A stretch of DNA of 52,398 nucleotides from Alphaproteobacteria bacterium WMHbin7. Lineage in GTDB: Bacteria; Pseudomonadota; Alphaproteobacteria; Rhodospirillales; WMHbin7. Location: contig PDZW01000023.1 in assembly GCA_002753155.1 (NCBI GenBank), positions 1 through 52,398 on the forward strand. Reading direction: 5' to 3'. The translations under genes and the position numbers were made by a program. This document shows, piece by piece, positions 1 to 7,169 of the stretch; position 1 is the stretch's first letter; every line of letters begins with the position of its first letter. The notes beneath the pieces were generated by a model that was given only the letters and a program-made list of their open reading frames with translations, was not told where the DNA came from and did no database searches.

Positions 1-58
1 CCTCCTGCTCCTTCAGAATCCCGATTATCTGCTCTTCCGTAAACCGACTGCGCTTCAT
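1..58 (-). CDS. IS3-family transposase OrfA, N-terminal fragment (runs off the window)
   Basis: The minus strand starts ATG at 58 and reads MKRSRFTEEQIIGILKEQE, the very characteristic N-terminus of IS3-family (IS407-like) OrfA, an HTH_Tnp_1 DNA-binding protein that normally combines with OrfB by frameshift to form the DDE transposase. A purine-rich GAGGAGACGG stretch just upstream is the likely ribosome binding site. Only about 19 codons are present. Confidence 0.85.
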   Translation of the reverse strand, partial: MKRSRFTEEQIIGILKEQE

Positions 59-121
59 CGTCCGTCTCCTCTGGATGACGGACTCTACCAAAAAATGGAG
101 GAAAACGAGGGGCTCAGGTCA
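1..121 (-). mobile_element. IS3-family insertion sequence, terminal portion
   Basis: Positions 58 to 1 on the minus strand encode the N-terminus of an IS3-family OrfA. The 60 bp outside it end in TGACCTGAGCCCC (reading inward from 121), which fits the TG-starting inverted repeats of IS3/IS407-group elements. The element therefore probably ends at about 121, directly abutting the SIR2 reading frame. The exact end is inferred, because the other terminus and the target duplication are outside the window. Confidence 0.65.
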
Positions 122-1039
122 GGCGCTTGTTCCAAAAAAGGTGAACCTCTCCTTAAGATCGTTAAAGCGCGTACCGTCTGCCGCAACCGCATTGAAAAGG
201 TAGCGCATAGGGGGGTCATTGGCGCTGTAGCCGATAAGAACAAGGTGATACAGACGGGCGGCATCGTAGATAAAATCTGGGACTACGCGCCGACGCAGAT
301 AGAATTCCCCGAAGTCTCTGTCTGATATAATAAGGTCAGAGATTTTCTTGATGTCTCTTTCCAAGGCGCCATGAATATGAAAGATGCCAGCAAAGTCACG
401 TCTCAGTCCGGGACGGGGAATACTCCCAAGTGAGTAGGATTGTACATCGGTCCGCATCTGCCTGGCGGCATCTTCAAGAAGTAGGTCAAAATTTGTCGTG
501 GCTATTGCAGTTGCCCCACCACGGTCAGCCAGCCGCACCAATGTTTTGTGAATGCCCGCCGGTTTGATGCCCCTGTGTAGCAATTGGTCCCTGACTTCCT
601 CTCTCACTCGGCGCCCTTCGAAATTTGGGCTGTCGAACCGTCTCTCAAGCATCCCCAGGACAACATCGTAATCGCCGCTTATAAAGCGCTTTACCTCGGC
701 TGTTTGCTGATCGTTCAGTCCGCTGATGTTTGGAAGCCATTGGTTACAAGCCGTTCGCGGGATGTCTCGGATGATGCCGTGAACCATGGGATCGAGTCTG
801 CCGTAGACCCTTACAACGAGGTCGCGGAAATCAGGTAAACCGGCAGGAAGGGATATTCCTGCGCCAGCCAGAAACAATACCTTGCCTTGAGCATGGGCAA
901 GCAGAAGTCTCTCCGGGATTGGCGTTAGCCCCGGTCCAAGTGCAATCACCCTTTCTTCCTGAGTTCTGGCAGTGGCGCGGTTTGCCAAAGCGAGTTGCTC
1001 CTGATGGCTGTCGTCGGCCTGCAAACGATGATTGTACAT
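119..1039 (-). pseudogene. SIR2-like domain protein, probably truncated at its C-terminus by an IS
   Basis: The 306-residue product has the SIR2-like (SIR2_2) NAD-binding signature: FLAGAGISLPAG near residue 56, the TTNFDLLLEDA segment, the HIHGALE motif holding the catalytic-type histidine, and VLIGYSANDPPMRYL near the end. Proteins of this type act as NAD-consuming effectors in anti-phage systems, where the SIR2 domain is usually the N-terminal part of a larger protein. Here the frame stops 24 residues after the last SIR2 motif, at a TGA that coincides with the apparent IS3 terminus, so a C-terminal sensor part is probably lost. The ATG at 1039 has no clear Shine-Dalgarno, and a later start is possible. 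It follows the exonuclease-like ORF by 9 bp. Confidence 0.75.
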
Positions 1040-1048
1040 TTATCAGCA

Positions 1049-1405
1049 TCATCTGCAAGTTGCCGGAAGGGTCGAGTCCTCCTTTGCCGATGTTGCAAAC
1101 ACCATCACCTTCTCAATCTCCCGCTTCATCGTCTCGACCGCGTCCGGTCTATCTCCGCCCGGGCGAAGCAGCAGATAAAACACGGCGTGATGCAGCGCAT
1201 CGGCCAGGGCCGAGTGGGTGATGGGTGCCAGGTTGCAGGCGAGCTGTTCAGCCGCAATATATTGTTGCGAAGCGTCTTTCATCGCTGCCTTACGTTCGCC
1301 CGGGCTCTGGTGTTCTTGCTTGCGGAAAACGTCATAGGCCAGTTCGACATCGGCAAAGCCCTTGTTCAGGGATGAGGCTTCGAGGTCGATGAAGACGGGG
1401 CGCAT
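1049..1405 (-). CDS. Short DEDDh-exonuclease-like protein, possibly internally deleted
   Basis: The 118-residue product begins MRPVFIDLEASSL, matching an Exo I motif with its D-x-E pair, and later carries HSALADALHHA, resembling the terminal H-x4-D motif of DEDDh 3'-5' exonucleases. The Exo II region normally found between them is not recognisable and the protein is well below the usual domain length of about 160-180 residues, so I infer an internal deletion or a divergent minimal form. The start has a GAGG six bases upstream. It sits between the 63-aa ORF and the SIR2 gene in one minus-strand cargo operon. Catalytic competence is doubtful. Confidence 0.5.
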   Translation of the reverse strand: MRPVFIDLEASSLNKGFADVELAYDVFRKQEHQSPGERKAAMKDASQQYIAAEQLACNLAPITHSALADALHHAVFYLLLRPGGDRPDAVETMKREIEKVMVFATSAKEDSTLPATCR

Positions 1406-1531
1406 GATCTGCCTCTATGTATCCGAATCGTCAGAATAATCAAACATGCCAGCCGCTTCCCTTTACGCTTTCCGTGCGGATCGCACGCCGGAGAGCGCCA
1501 TCACAGCCCAAAGCATCAGAGTGCCGCTCAT

Positions 1532-1723
1532 TCAATCTAGCTTCCAGGTGACGCCAACATTGCCCCAGTTGGCCAGATGCATCTGGCGGATCTCTTCATC
1601 CGTCAGTCGCTCTTTAGGGCGGATATTGGTGTTCGGCGCGAGGAGGCCGACGAACTTGATGGTGCCGGGTTCCGCTGGTGGTCCAGACCACTTCAGAATC
1701 ATGTCCTTGATTTCGTCATCCAT
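1532..1723 (-). CDS. Small hypothetical protein (63 aa)
   Basis: This short ORF starts two bases after the stop of a 37-codon ORF and has AGGA upstream of its ATG. The product is a mixed-charge soluble peptide with an acidic N-terminus (MDDEIKDMILKWSG) and an acidic central helix (RLTDEEIRQMHLANW). I do not recognise a family. Its position as the second gene of the operon running toward the exonuclease-like and SIR2 genes makes it more likely real than a chance frame. Downstream, 1406-1531 holds nothing I can support. Confidence 0.5.
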   Translation of the reverse strand: MDDEIKDMILKWSGPPAEPGTIKFVGLLAPNTNIRPKERLTDEEIRQMHLANWGNVGVTWKLD

Positions 1724-1725
1724 CT

Positions 1726-1839
1726 CTACTGATCCTCCGTGCCGAAGCAGGCGTCGGCAACCGGTGAAATGAAACCGGGATATTGGATAGGGCTGTGCTT
1801 CCTAGGCCGCTCGCCCTGAGGGTCATCATATAAAGCCAT
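1726..1839 (-). CDS. Very small hypothetical protein (37 aa), first gene of the cargo operon
   Basis: ATG at 1839 is preceded by AGGAGATAGGCG, one of the strongest ribosome binding sites in this island, and the frame runs 37 codons to a TAG that lies two bases before the next ATG. The peptide starts MALYDDPQGERP and ends ACFGTEDQ; it has no membrane segment and one cysteine. No family is recognised. The strong ribosome binding site and tight spacing to the 63-aa ORF are the reasons for calling it. It could alternatively be a leader ORF controlling the operon. Confidence 0.5.
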   Translation of the reverse strand: MALYDDPQGERPRKHSPIQYPGFISPVADACFGTEDQ

Positions 1840-1969
1840 CGCCTATCTCCTCTGTTCCTCCCAAGATTACCATTACCTCATTGAAAACAAAGACAATAGT
1901 GCGGAGTGAAGCGCGCCCGCCCCTGACGGGCGGATTTGAGCCGCCAGAAGGGCCTTGGCACTAAAAATC

Positions 1970-2208
1970 ATGGTCACGCTCTTTTTCTCTATGGTCACGC
2001 CATAAAAACCGATGGTCACGCCAATTTTGGGCATGGTCACAGCTTTTTTCGGCATGGTCACAATTTTCGCAGGCCAAAAGTTAAAATGGTCACATGGGCC
2101 AACGGACGGCCCTTCTATGCCATTCGCCGAAGCACTTACATTTCAGCACCTTAGGCCTTCGGTCTGAATCCGGTTCTGCTTTTGCAGGAATAGCAAATTG
2201 TCTTACAT
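1970..2208. repeat. 239-bp direct repeat, copy A, with phased ATGGTCAC array
   Basis: Six ATGGTCAC boxes start at 1970, 1991, 2012, 2033, 2054 and 2086, so the spacing is 21,21,21,21,32 bp. After the boxes comes a GGGCC-N7-GGCCC hairpin (2096-2112) and a conserved tail containing TCTGAATCCGGTTCTGC and a CTGC-TTTT-GCAG hairpin. Copy B at 3978-4216 has exactly the same length and spacing. The array lies upstream of the 37-aa/63-aa/exonuclease/SIR2 operon and directly downstream of fic. It could be a multi-site operator or the multi-repeat terminus of an IS21-like element. Confidence 0.85.
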
Positions 2209-2222
2209 TTTTTTTCAGCGGG

Positions 2223-3314
2223 TCAGGGCTCAAACAACTCGATCACCGCCTTGGCGACGAACAGGCGGTCGCGGCTGCGCTGCCCTGCCACCTCGACCAG
2301 CCCCAACTCTTCAAGCCTCGCCACCGCTTCGTTGACGCTGGCGAAGCTGCCGGTGCCGATGCCGGTCTGGGCATCCTTGACGGTGAATTTCGGGTGCGTC
2401 AACGCCCAGGGCACCAGCGGATGCACCAGCGAATGCGAGCGGAACTTCGCCGTCGCCTTCTGCCAGCTTGCCATTAGCCCCGCCAGCTTGGACAAGCGGT
2501 TCTGGTTGGCCCTGGCTGTTTGTTCGGCCAAGGCCAGGAAGGTACGCGTCCAAGGTGCGAAGTCGCCCGTGCTTCTGGCCGCCTTCAGCCCCTCGACATA
2601 AAGCCCCTTGTTTTGGCGCACACCCTCGCCCAGGAAGGCGCAGGCGTTTTGCGTAGCACCCTTCCAACTCATCGCCAACGGCACCAGCAAACGCCCGATG
2701 CGTCCATTGCCGTCCGGGAAGGGGTGGATATGTTCGAACATCCAATGCGACAGGGCCTGGCGCACCAGTTCCGGCCGCTTGGCACTATCCATCGTCAGCA
2801 GCTTCCAGGCGGCAAGCGTTTCTTGCAGCCGCTCGGGATGGGTATAGAGGAAATAGCCGCCCGGACGATCCTGGTCGGCGACACCATTGGGAATGGTTTT
2901 CAGCTTGCCGCCATCCTTGCCCGGGAACAGACGGCGATGGATGCTTTTGGCCGCCGTCAGCGGATCGCCCTTCTTTTGAGACAGAGCGTCGAAAGCGTCC
3001 GCCGTTGCGGCAACCGTGCGGGCGTCTTCAGGGTCGGGGGCTTGCCTCAAGCCCGACTGGAATTCCAACAAATCGCCAAAGGTGGTGGTGCAGCCTTCGG
3101 CGGTGGAAGAATGAACGGCGTCGGACCTGCCGAACAGGCTGCCCAAGATGCCGGGCACCGGGAAGGCCGACAGCGCCCGATCAAACTCGCCGATGGCACT
3201 TTCGGCCCCCTGCAAACGCTCCCACACGTCGTCCAGTTTGGGAAAGGGCGGCACCGCCGGGCGATAGCCCAGCCGCCCGTAAGCATCCAGATCGTAGCTG
3301 CCGAATTCCTTCAT
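2223..3314 (-). CDS. Fic family protein (AMPylation type, class II)
   Basis: The 363-residue product contains the Fic active-site motif HPFPDGNGRIGR, matching HxFx(D/E)GNGRxxR, in which the histidine activates target hydroxyls and the acidic residue and asparagine bind Mg and ATP phosphates. An N-terminal SSTAEG fits the class II inhibitory helix motif (S/T)xxxE(G/N), so the enzyme is probably self-inhibited. The C-terminus (about 295-363) looks like a winged-helix domain. Fic proteins transfer AMP or another nucleotide to protein targets and many act as toxins. It is downstream of the phosphoesterase, from which it is separated by a hairpin, and has no clear ribosome binding site. Confidence 0.9.
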   Translation of the reverse strand: MKEFGSYDLDAYGRLGYRPAVPPFPKLDDVWERLQGAESAIGEFDRALSAFPVPGILGSLFGRSDAVHSSTAEGCTTTFGDLLEFQSGLRQAPDPEDARTVAATADAFDALSQKKGDPLTAAKSIHRRLFPGKDGGKLKTIPNGVADQDRPGGYFLYTHPERLQETLAAWKLLTMDSAKRPELVRQALSHWMFEHIHPFPDGNGRIGRLLVPLAMSWKGATQNACAFLGEGVRQNKGLYVEGLKAARSTGDFAPWTRTFLALAEQTARANQNRLSKLAGLMASWQKATAKFRSHSLVHPLVPWALTHPKFTVKDAQTGIGTGSFASVNEAVARLEELGLVEVAGQRSRDRLFVAKAVIELFEP

Positions 3315-3344
3315 GGGCTGGGATTGTAATATGGATTAATATAG

Positions 3345-3381
3345 AAAGCCATAATAACGTAAGGGGTCGTTATGGCTTTTT
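3345..3381. terminator. Inverted repeat between the phosphoesterase and fic genes
   Basis: AAAGCCATAA (3345-3354) pairs with TTATGGCTTT (3370-3379), followed on the plus strand by further T residues. It could terminate or attenuate transcription between the phosphoesterase and fic genes, so fic may have its own promoter. Confidence 0.5.
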
Positions 3382-3386
3382 GATTC

Positions 3387-3941
3387 TCAATCCGACATCA
3401 CCTTGTTGGCCAACCGGCCTTCGCAGGGCAGATTTTCAAGCCGCTTCATGCGTTCGACAACTTGGGACAGGGTGATCGGCGTGAAGTCGTTGGCGTCGGC
3501 CCCGACCCCGACATCCAGCGTGTTTCTGGTGGGCTTCAAGCGCCCGTGAACATGGCCGAACAGCATCCAGCTATCGCGGTGCGATCCGCTCCAGACCCGC
3601 ATCGGATAATGGCACATCACGATCTTCGGGCTGGTTTCGGCAATCTCGGCATAGGGCTGGATCGATGCCCAGCCCGGGGCCGTCATGGTGCCTTCGCTGT
3701 CATGGTTGCCTATTACCAAGTGTTTCGTGCCGTGCAGGACGTTCAGATAGCTCTCGGCAGCGCGTTCGTTGCGAAAGGCGAAATCACCCAACGCCCAGAC
3801 GACATCATCGGGCTGCACGACGCCGTTCCAGCGGTCGATGAGCTGCCGGCCCATCTCGCGCAGGGCGGCAAAGGGCCGTTTGCACAGGCCGATAATGTTG
3901 GCATGCCCAAGATGCAGGTCGGCTGTAAGGAAGGTCGTCAT
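3387..3941 (-). CDS. Calcineurin-like metallophosphoesterase
   Basis: The 184-residue product carries the full set of metallophosphoesterase motifs: TADLHLGHANI (D-x-H), WALGDFAF (GD), VIGNHDS (GNHD), MCHYP and FGHVHG. These ligate a di-metal centre. The subfamily is the small YfcE/YmdB-like phosphatase group often annotated as phosphoesterase or metallophosphatase; the substrate cannot be deduced. It starts 37 bp downstream of repeat copy B, so the phased array there is placed to regulate it, and it precedes fic. Confidence 0.88.
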   Translation of the reverse strand: MTTFLTADLHLGHANIIGLCKRPFAALREMGRQLIDRWNGVVQPDDVVWALGDFAFRNERAAESYLNVLHGTKHLVIGNHDSEGTMTAPGWASIQPYAEIAETSPKIVMCHYPMRVWSGSHRDSWMLFGHVHGRLKPTRNTLDVGVGADANDFTPITLSQVVERMKRLENLPCEGRLANKVMSD

Positions 3942-3977
3942 CTGTTTTCCGTCACGGTTTGTATTCTGCCAAAAACA

Positions 3978-4216
3978 ATGGTCACGCCCTTTTTAGCGAT
4001 GGTCACGCTATAAAAACCGATGGTCACGCCATTTCTGGGGATGGTCACAGATTATTTGTCCATGGTCACATATTCCGGCTGCCAAAAGTTAAAATGGTCA
4101 CGCGGGCCTGAGGAAGGCCCAAGTACGCAATCTGTCGAAGCTATTAATTTTCAGCGCGTTAGGCCTTGGGTCTGAATCCGGTTCTGCATTTGCAGGAATA
4201 GCAACTTGTCTTACAT
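3978..4216. repeat. 239-bp direct repeat, copy B, with phased ATGGTCAC array
   Basis: ATGGTCAC boxes start at 3978, 3999, 4020, 4041, 4062 and 4094, the same 21,21,21,21,32 spacing as copy A, 2008 bp away in direct orientation. The hairpin stem GGGCC/GGCCC (4104-4120) is conserved while its seven-base loop differs from copy A. The array lies immediately upstream of the phosphoesterase-fic operon. Confidence 0.85.
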
Positions 4217-4368
4217 CCGATAGACGACGGACAGCAGAAAACTGGCTAGCTGGCCGCACTCGGCGAATGATAGGGGCGGTTCTTGAACCTGTTGAAGGAG
4301 AAGGGTGGTTAAGAACGTGGCGTACGTTTTTATGGCAAAGCAGACTAGCTTGGACTTGCGGAATATAA

Positions 4369-4674
4369 CTGCCAAGAACGATCCCATCCTTTGACAAGTC
4401 GGCCCATGATACCCCGGAAACTTTTGTCGATGCCGTCTCGAACATGGAGCGCGGCGTCAGCCTGCCCAGCTACGAAACCCTGGGGCGTTTGGCTGACAAG
4501 TTGGCCATCCCGATCAAGGATTTGACCGAGGCCATGGAGGGGGATGGCCCTGCGGATCAGGAGCGGATCGAGCTGGAAGCCAGGCTTACCGACATTGCCC
4601 GCTCCTTGGACACGCCCAAGCTTCGCATTGCCCTTGAGCAGATCGCCGTTCTGGCCAAGAACGGGCAGAACTGA
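4369..4674 (+). pseudogene. 5'-truncated XRE-family regulator
   Basis: The frame reads VSNMERGVSLPSYETLGRLA, the end of an HTH_3/XRE domain (third helix and following segment), and continues into a 50-residue acidic tail. The N-terminal part with the first HTH helices is missing: an in-frame TAA lies at 4366 and no ATG occurs before the internal Met at 4444. I infer a decayed regulator. A shortened protein initiating at 4444 cannot be excluded but would lack a complete HTH. The stretch 4217-4368 upstream holds only an imperfect inverted repeat (4279-4316). Confidence 0.6.
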
Positions 4675-4688
4675 AGTCACGCTCCAGC

Positions 4689-6278
4689 TTAATTCATATC
4701 CCGATCCAGTTTGCGCCGTATGGTTCGCTTTATTGGCGTATCTGCTAGGCGCGAGGGCAGCGGCGCAGGTGGTTGCTTCTTCACTTCCATTCCGCCTGAC
4801 GACGGGGGCGGCTCGGCACGAGGCTTGGGCTTGTTGGGCGAAGTAAACAGATCTTCGCCTCGTCGAGGATTGTCGGTCTGTCTTCCTCGAATATATAGCG
4901 GCTCTCGATCAATCCGGGCGGCTTCCTCGCGAATTTTCTGTGCCCGAGCTTCATTCAGATTTACCGCCTCATCCAGCCCGGCCAGCCTTGTAAGGCTGCG
5001 CTGCATCATCTTCCTGTCTCGCAGCACCTGCTTTTCGCTGGGCAGCGATTGCCGTGGAGCGGGTGACCGGTCAATGGCCTTGCCCAGTCGGCGGGTAGAT
5101 CGAAGCTTTGAAACCAATGCTTTAAGGACATTGTCGATCGGGACATCGTCTCGCAATGGGCCGAAAAGCCGTGGTCGCTTCAGCAAATTCCAGAGAGCAA
5201 ACTTGGACGGAAGAAAATATCCCATCCTTTGAGCATCTGCGCCGTCTTGCGACATGGCGACGAAGGAGGAAAACGACCAGTGCGGATCCTTATAGACCTT
5301 GGCAAAATGCTCTAAGAATGGATGATCGTCTAGCTTCTGTTTTTGTGGACGCATAAAAAAGCCATCAATCGCTTTTGCAAAAACGCTCGGGCTGGCCTTC
5401 GGGTGTTGAATATAATTGCCATAGGTCTTGAACCAGTTTGGCGTTCTTACTTCAGGCTGGGTGCTGCCATAATGCCAGCCAGTCCGCGAGCGTGGCGTTC
5501 GTAGCGGTTCTTCGCCCCAGGCAATTCTCCTGCGAAGTTGTGCACGATCTTCCCGCCGTGAAGCGTTGACTCTGAACCCCTGTTTGTTCGCAAAATATGC
5601 AAACTCTGCGCGCAGGGTGTCAAAGGCATCACCGTGCTTGTCAAAACGCCACTTGGTACCAAAATCTCGACTGGCACGCAGTAGAATGTGGGCGTGCAAG
5701 CGGCCAAGCTTATCATCATGAATTGTCCAGATGACATTATAGAAGTCGTCTGCAAAAACTGAATCAACCGTGTCACGGCAGACCTTTCGGAACTTCTCCT
5801 TAATCTCCAGAACATCATCCGCAGGTAGAGAGAAAATAATATGCCAAGTGTGAACGGAGCCTTCGTCACCGTCTTCAGGCCACCCTTCAATGATGCGACG
5901 CGCTTGATCATGGCTCAGAGGCAGCCCGTATTCGTCGTAAAGCTGGATCGCTCTTAGTGCGCCAAGACGCTTATCCTTTTCCCGCTCGCGCGCGATATAG
6001 CGAAGCGTCTCCTTGCTGCCGGACTGGCTATATCTCTGACCAACATTTTTCACAACGGCATGCGTACCGTTCAAAAACTGCTCACTTCCGCCAGCGGCCC
6101 TGGCGCGCACAGCCAACGCTCTTTGGCTGAGCTGAGGCGCTTGCATCAGGCAACGGCTTTGCTCAGAGGGGGTGGGCAAGGAAAGCAGAATGCGAGAGAT
6201 TTTCTCGGCATCGTCATTCTTCAATCGGCCAAGCCTACGCCTAAGTATTTCCTCTATGCTGGGGCTCAATGTTCTCAT
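4689..6278 (-). CDS. Relaxase / mobilization nuclease (MobA/VirD2-like)
   Basis: The product of about 529 residues has an HUH histidine pair in GRLHAHILLR (near residue 200), preceded by HTWHIIFSLP, the core of a MOB relaxase that nicks oriT and stays covalently bound to the transferred strand. The N-terminal 90 residues are basic and the C-terminal third is proline/arginine-rich and probably disordered. ATG at 6278 is preferred over an upstream TTG at 6290 and overlaps the end of the MobC-like gene by 38 bp, fitting translational coupling. The nicking tyrosine cannot be assigned with confidence. Confidence 0.8.
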   Translation of the reverse strand: MRTLSPSIEEILRRRLGRLKNDDAEKISRILLSLPTPSEQSRCLMQAPQLSQRALAVRARAAGGSEQFLNGTHAVVKNVGQRYSQSGSKETLRYIAREREKDKRLGALRAIQLYDEYGLPLSHDQARRIIEGWPEDGDEGSVHTWHIIFSLPADDVLEIKEKFRKVCRDTVDSVFADDFYNVIWTIHDDKLGRLHAHILLRASRDFGTKWRFDKHGDAFDTLRAEFAYFANKQGFRVNASRREDRAQLRRRIAWGEEPLRTPRSRTGWHYGSTQPEVRTPNWFKTYGNYIQHPKASPSVFAKAIDGFFMRPQKQKLDDHPFLEHFAKVYKDPHWSFSSFVAMSQDGADAQRMGYFLPSKFALWNLLKRPRLFGPLRDDVPIDNVLKALVSKLRSTRRLGKAIDRSPAPRQSLPSEKQVLRDRKMMQRSLTRLAGLDEAVNLNEARAQKIREEAARIDREPLYIRGRQTDNPRRGEDLFTSPNKPKPRAEPPPSSGGMEVKKQPPAPLPSRLADTPIKRTIRRKLDRDMN

Positions 6279-6729
6279 CAGGCAGTCCAATCAGCAGTTC
6301 CAGAGCGCGAAGCAGTTTTTCAATCTGTTCAAGGATTGAGTGGAACTCAGACGCAATGATGGTTTCTACCGCCTCTCGCAGCCGAATATTAAGCCGTTTG
6401 AGTTCGTGGCGAATCAGCCTCAGGCACTCAATCAAGAACAAAAACTCCTTATCCTGCGTCACCGCTCGTAAGATCTGCCGGAAGGTTTCACCTAAGGACT
6501 TTTCGTCATTCAAAGCGGCAAATTCCTGGAGGGCCTTTTTCTCAGCCATTGAAAGGCGGACCGTAATTGACGTAGTCAGGTTCCCAGAATCTGATTCATC
6601 TACGGCATGAGTTTGACGGTCGCTTCCTTGTTCCAGGTTGCTGGGGGTTGTTGGAACAAGACAAAATTCCTTGAAGGTGGCGGTCTCGCCTTTGCTTGGC
6701 CTTGCCGGAGGATGTCGGTTCTTGCGCAT
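6241..6729 (-). CDS. MobC-like relaxosome accessory protein
   Basis: The 162-residue product has a ribbon-helix-helix-like start of the conserved part (SITVRLSMAEKKALQEFAA) followed by long amphipathic helices, as in MobC/plasmid mobilization relaxosome proteins that melt DNA at oriT. ATG at 6729 was chosen because GGAGG lies nine bases upstream, and a longer N-terminal frame without a ribosome binding site was rejected. An unusual feature is a run at residues 27-40 encoded by 44 bp that are identical to the sequence next to the tRNA attachment site. It is followed by the relaxase gene with overlap. Confidence 0.65.
   Translation of the reverse strand: MRKNRHPPARPSKGETATFKEFCLVPTTPSNLEQGSDRQTHAVDESDSGNLTTSITVRLSMAEKKALQEFAALNDEKSLGETFRQILRAVTQDKEFLFLIECLRLIRHELKRLNIRLREAVETIIASEFHSILEQIEKLLRALELLIGLPDENIEPQHRGNT
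6607..6650 (-). repeat. 44-bp perfect inverted copy of the att-adjacent sequence, inside mobC
   Basis: Read on the minus strand this segment is identical over 44 bases to 9289-9332 on the plus strand, starting CAACCCCCAGC and ending CAAACTCAT. The match ends inside the anticodon loop of the tRNA-fMet fragment. Confidence 0.95.
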
Positions 6730-6746
6730 CGCCGCTTCCCTCCCGC

Positions 6747-7040
6747 TTACCGGTTCGGCAACAGGTTTGGGTCGGCATTTTTGGCGCCATCGTCTGCGGT
6801 GTTCCATTTGATACCGCCGCTCAACATCCATTCATACAAATGGCGCCGAAAATATCTGATAATTCGTGTGTTCTTGGGGCGAATGAAGGCGGGACCACCG
6901 CCTCTGCTGCGCATTGTCGTTAAAGTTTCGATCGGCACGCCAGTGATTCGTGACGCTTCCGCCGTATCCACCGCTTCGTCCAGCCAACCAGGGTAGGGTT
7001 CAGCCGGAAGATCAACATAATTTTTTGATTCGTTTGACAT
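6747..7040 (-). CDS. AlpA/excisionase-like helix-turn-helix protein
   Basis: The 97-residue product contains EASRITGVPIETLTTMRS followed by GGGPAFIRP and a basic IIRYFRRHLYEWM tail, the pattern of HTH_17 (MerR/AlpA/excisionase) small DNA-binding proteins. In integrative elements these act as directionality factors or activators of int. ATG at 7040 is preceded by GGAGG at five bases, whereas the upstream in-frame ATG has none. It precedes the MobC-like gene by 17 bp and probably shares its transcript. Confidence 0.8.
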   Translation of the reverse strand: MSNESKNYVDLPAEPYPGWLDEAVDTAEASRITGVPIETLTTMRSRGGGPAFIRPKNTRIIRYFRRHLYEWMLSGGIKWNTADDGAKNADPNLLPNR

Positions 7041-7169
7041 GAGCGCCTCCAAAGGAAAGACGCTCACCATTATTCGCATATTTTCCGGCTTGTCTGCCTC
7101 AATGATGCGGTAGTTTGTTCCGGCTTGTTAATCATAGCCCGTTGGAAACAAACAGTTCTATGCCTCAAA

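Noticed and set aside
1446..1772. 108-codon plus-strand frame opposite the small cargo ORFs
   Set aside because: It has no ribosome binding site, and the minus-strand ORFs have better start signals and operon spacing.
1970..2093. Possible CRISPR array (regular short repeats)
   Set aside because: The repeated unit is only 8-9 bp with 13-bp gaps that are themselves partly similar between copies, there is no cas gene, and the whole block is duplicated at 3978.
2520..3329. 269-codon open frame on the plus strand opposite fic
   Set aside because: The minus strand encodes a complete Fic protein with its motif; the plus frame is a high-GC shadow without recognisable features.
4098..4445. 115-codon minus-strand frame overlapping repeat copy B
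   Set aside because: It runs through the repeat tail and the XRE remnant, has no ribosome binding site, and its composition matches the shadow of non-coding repeat sequence.
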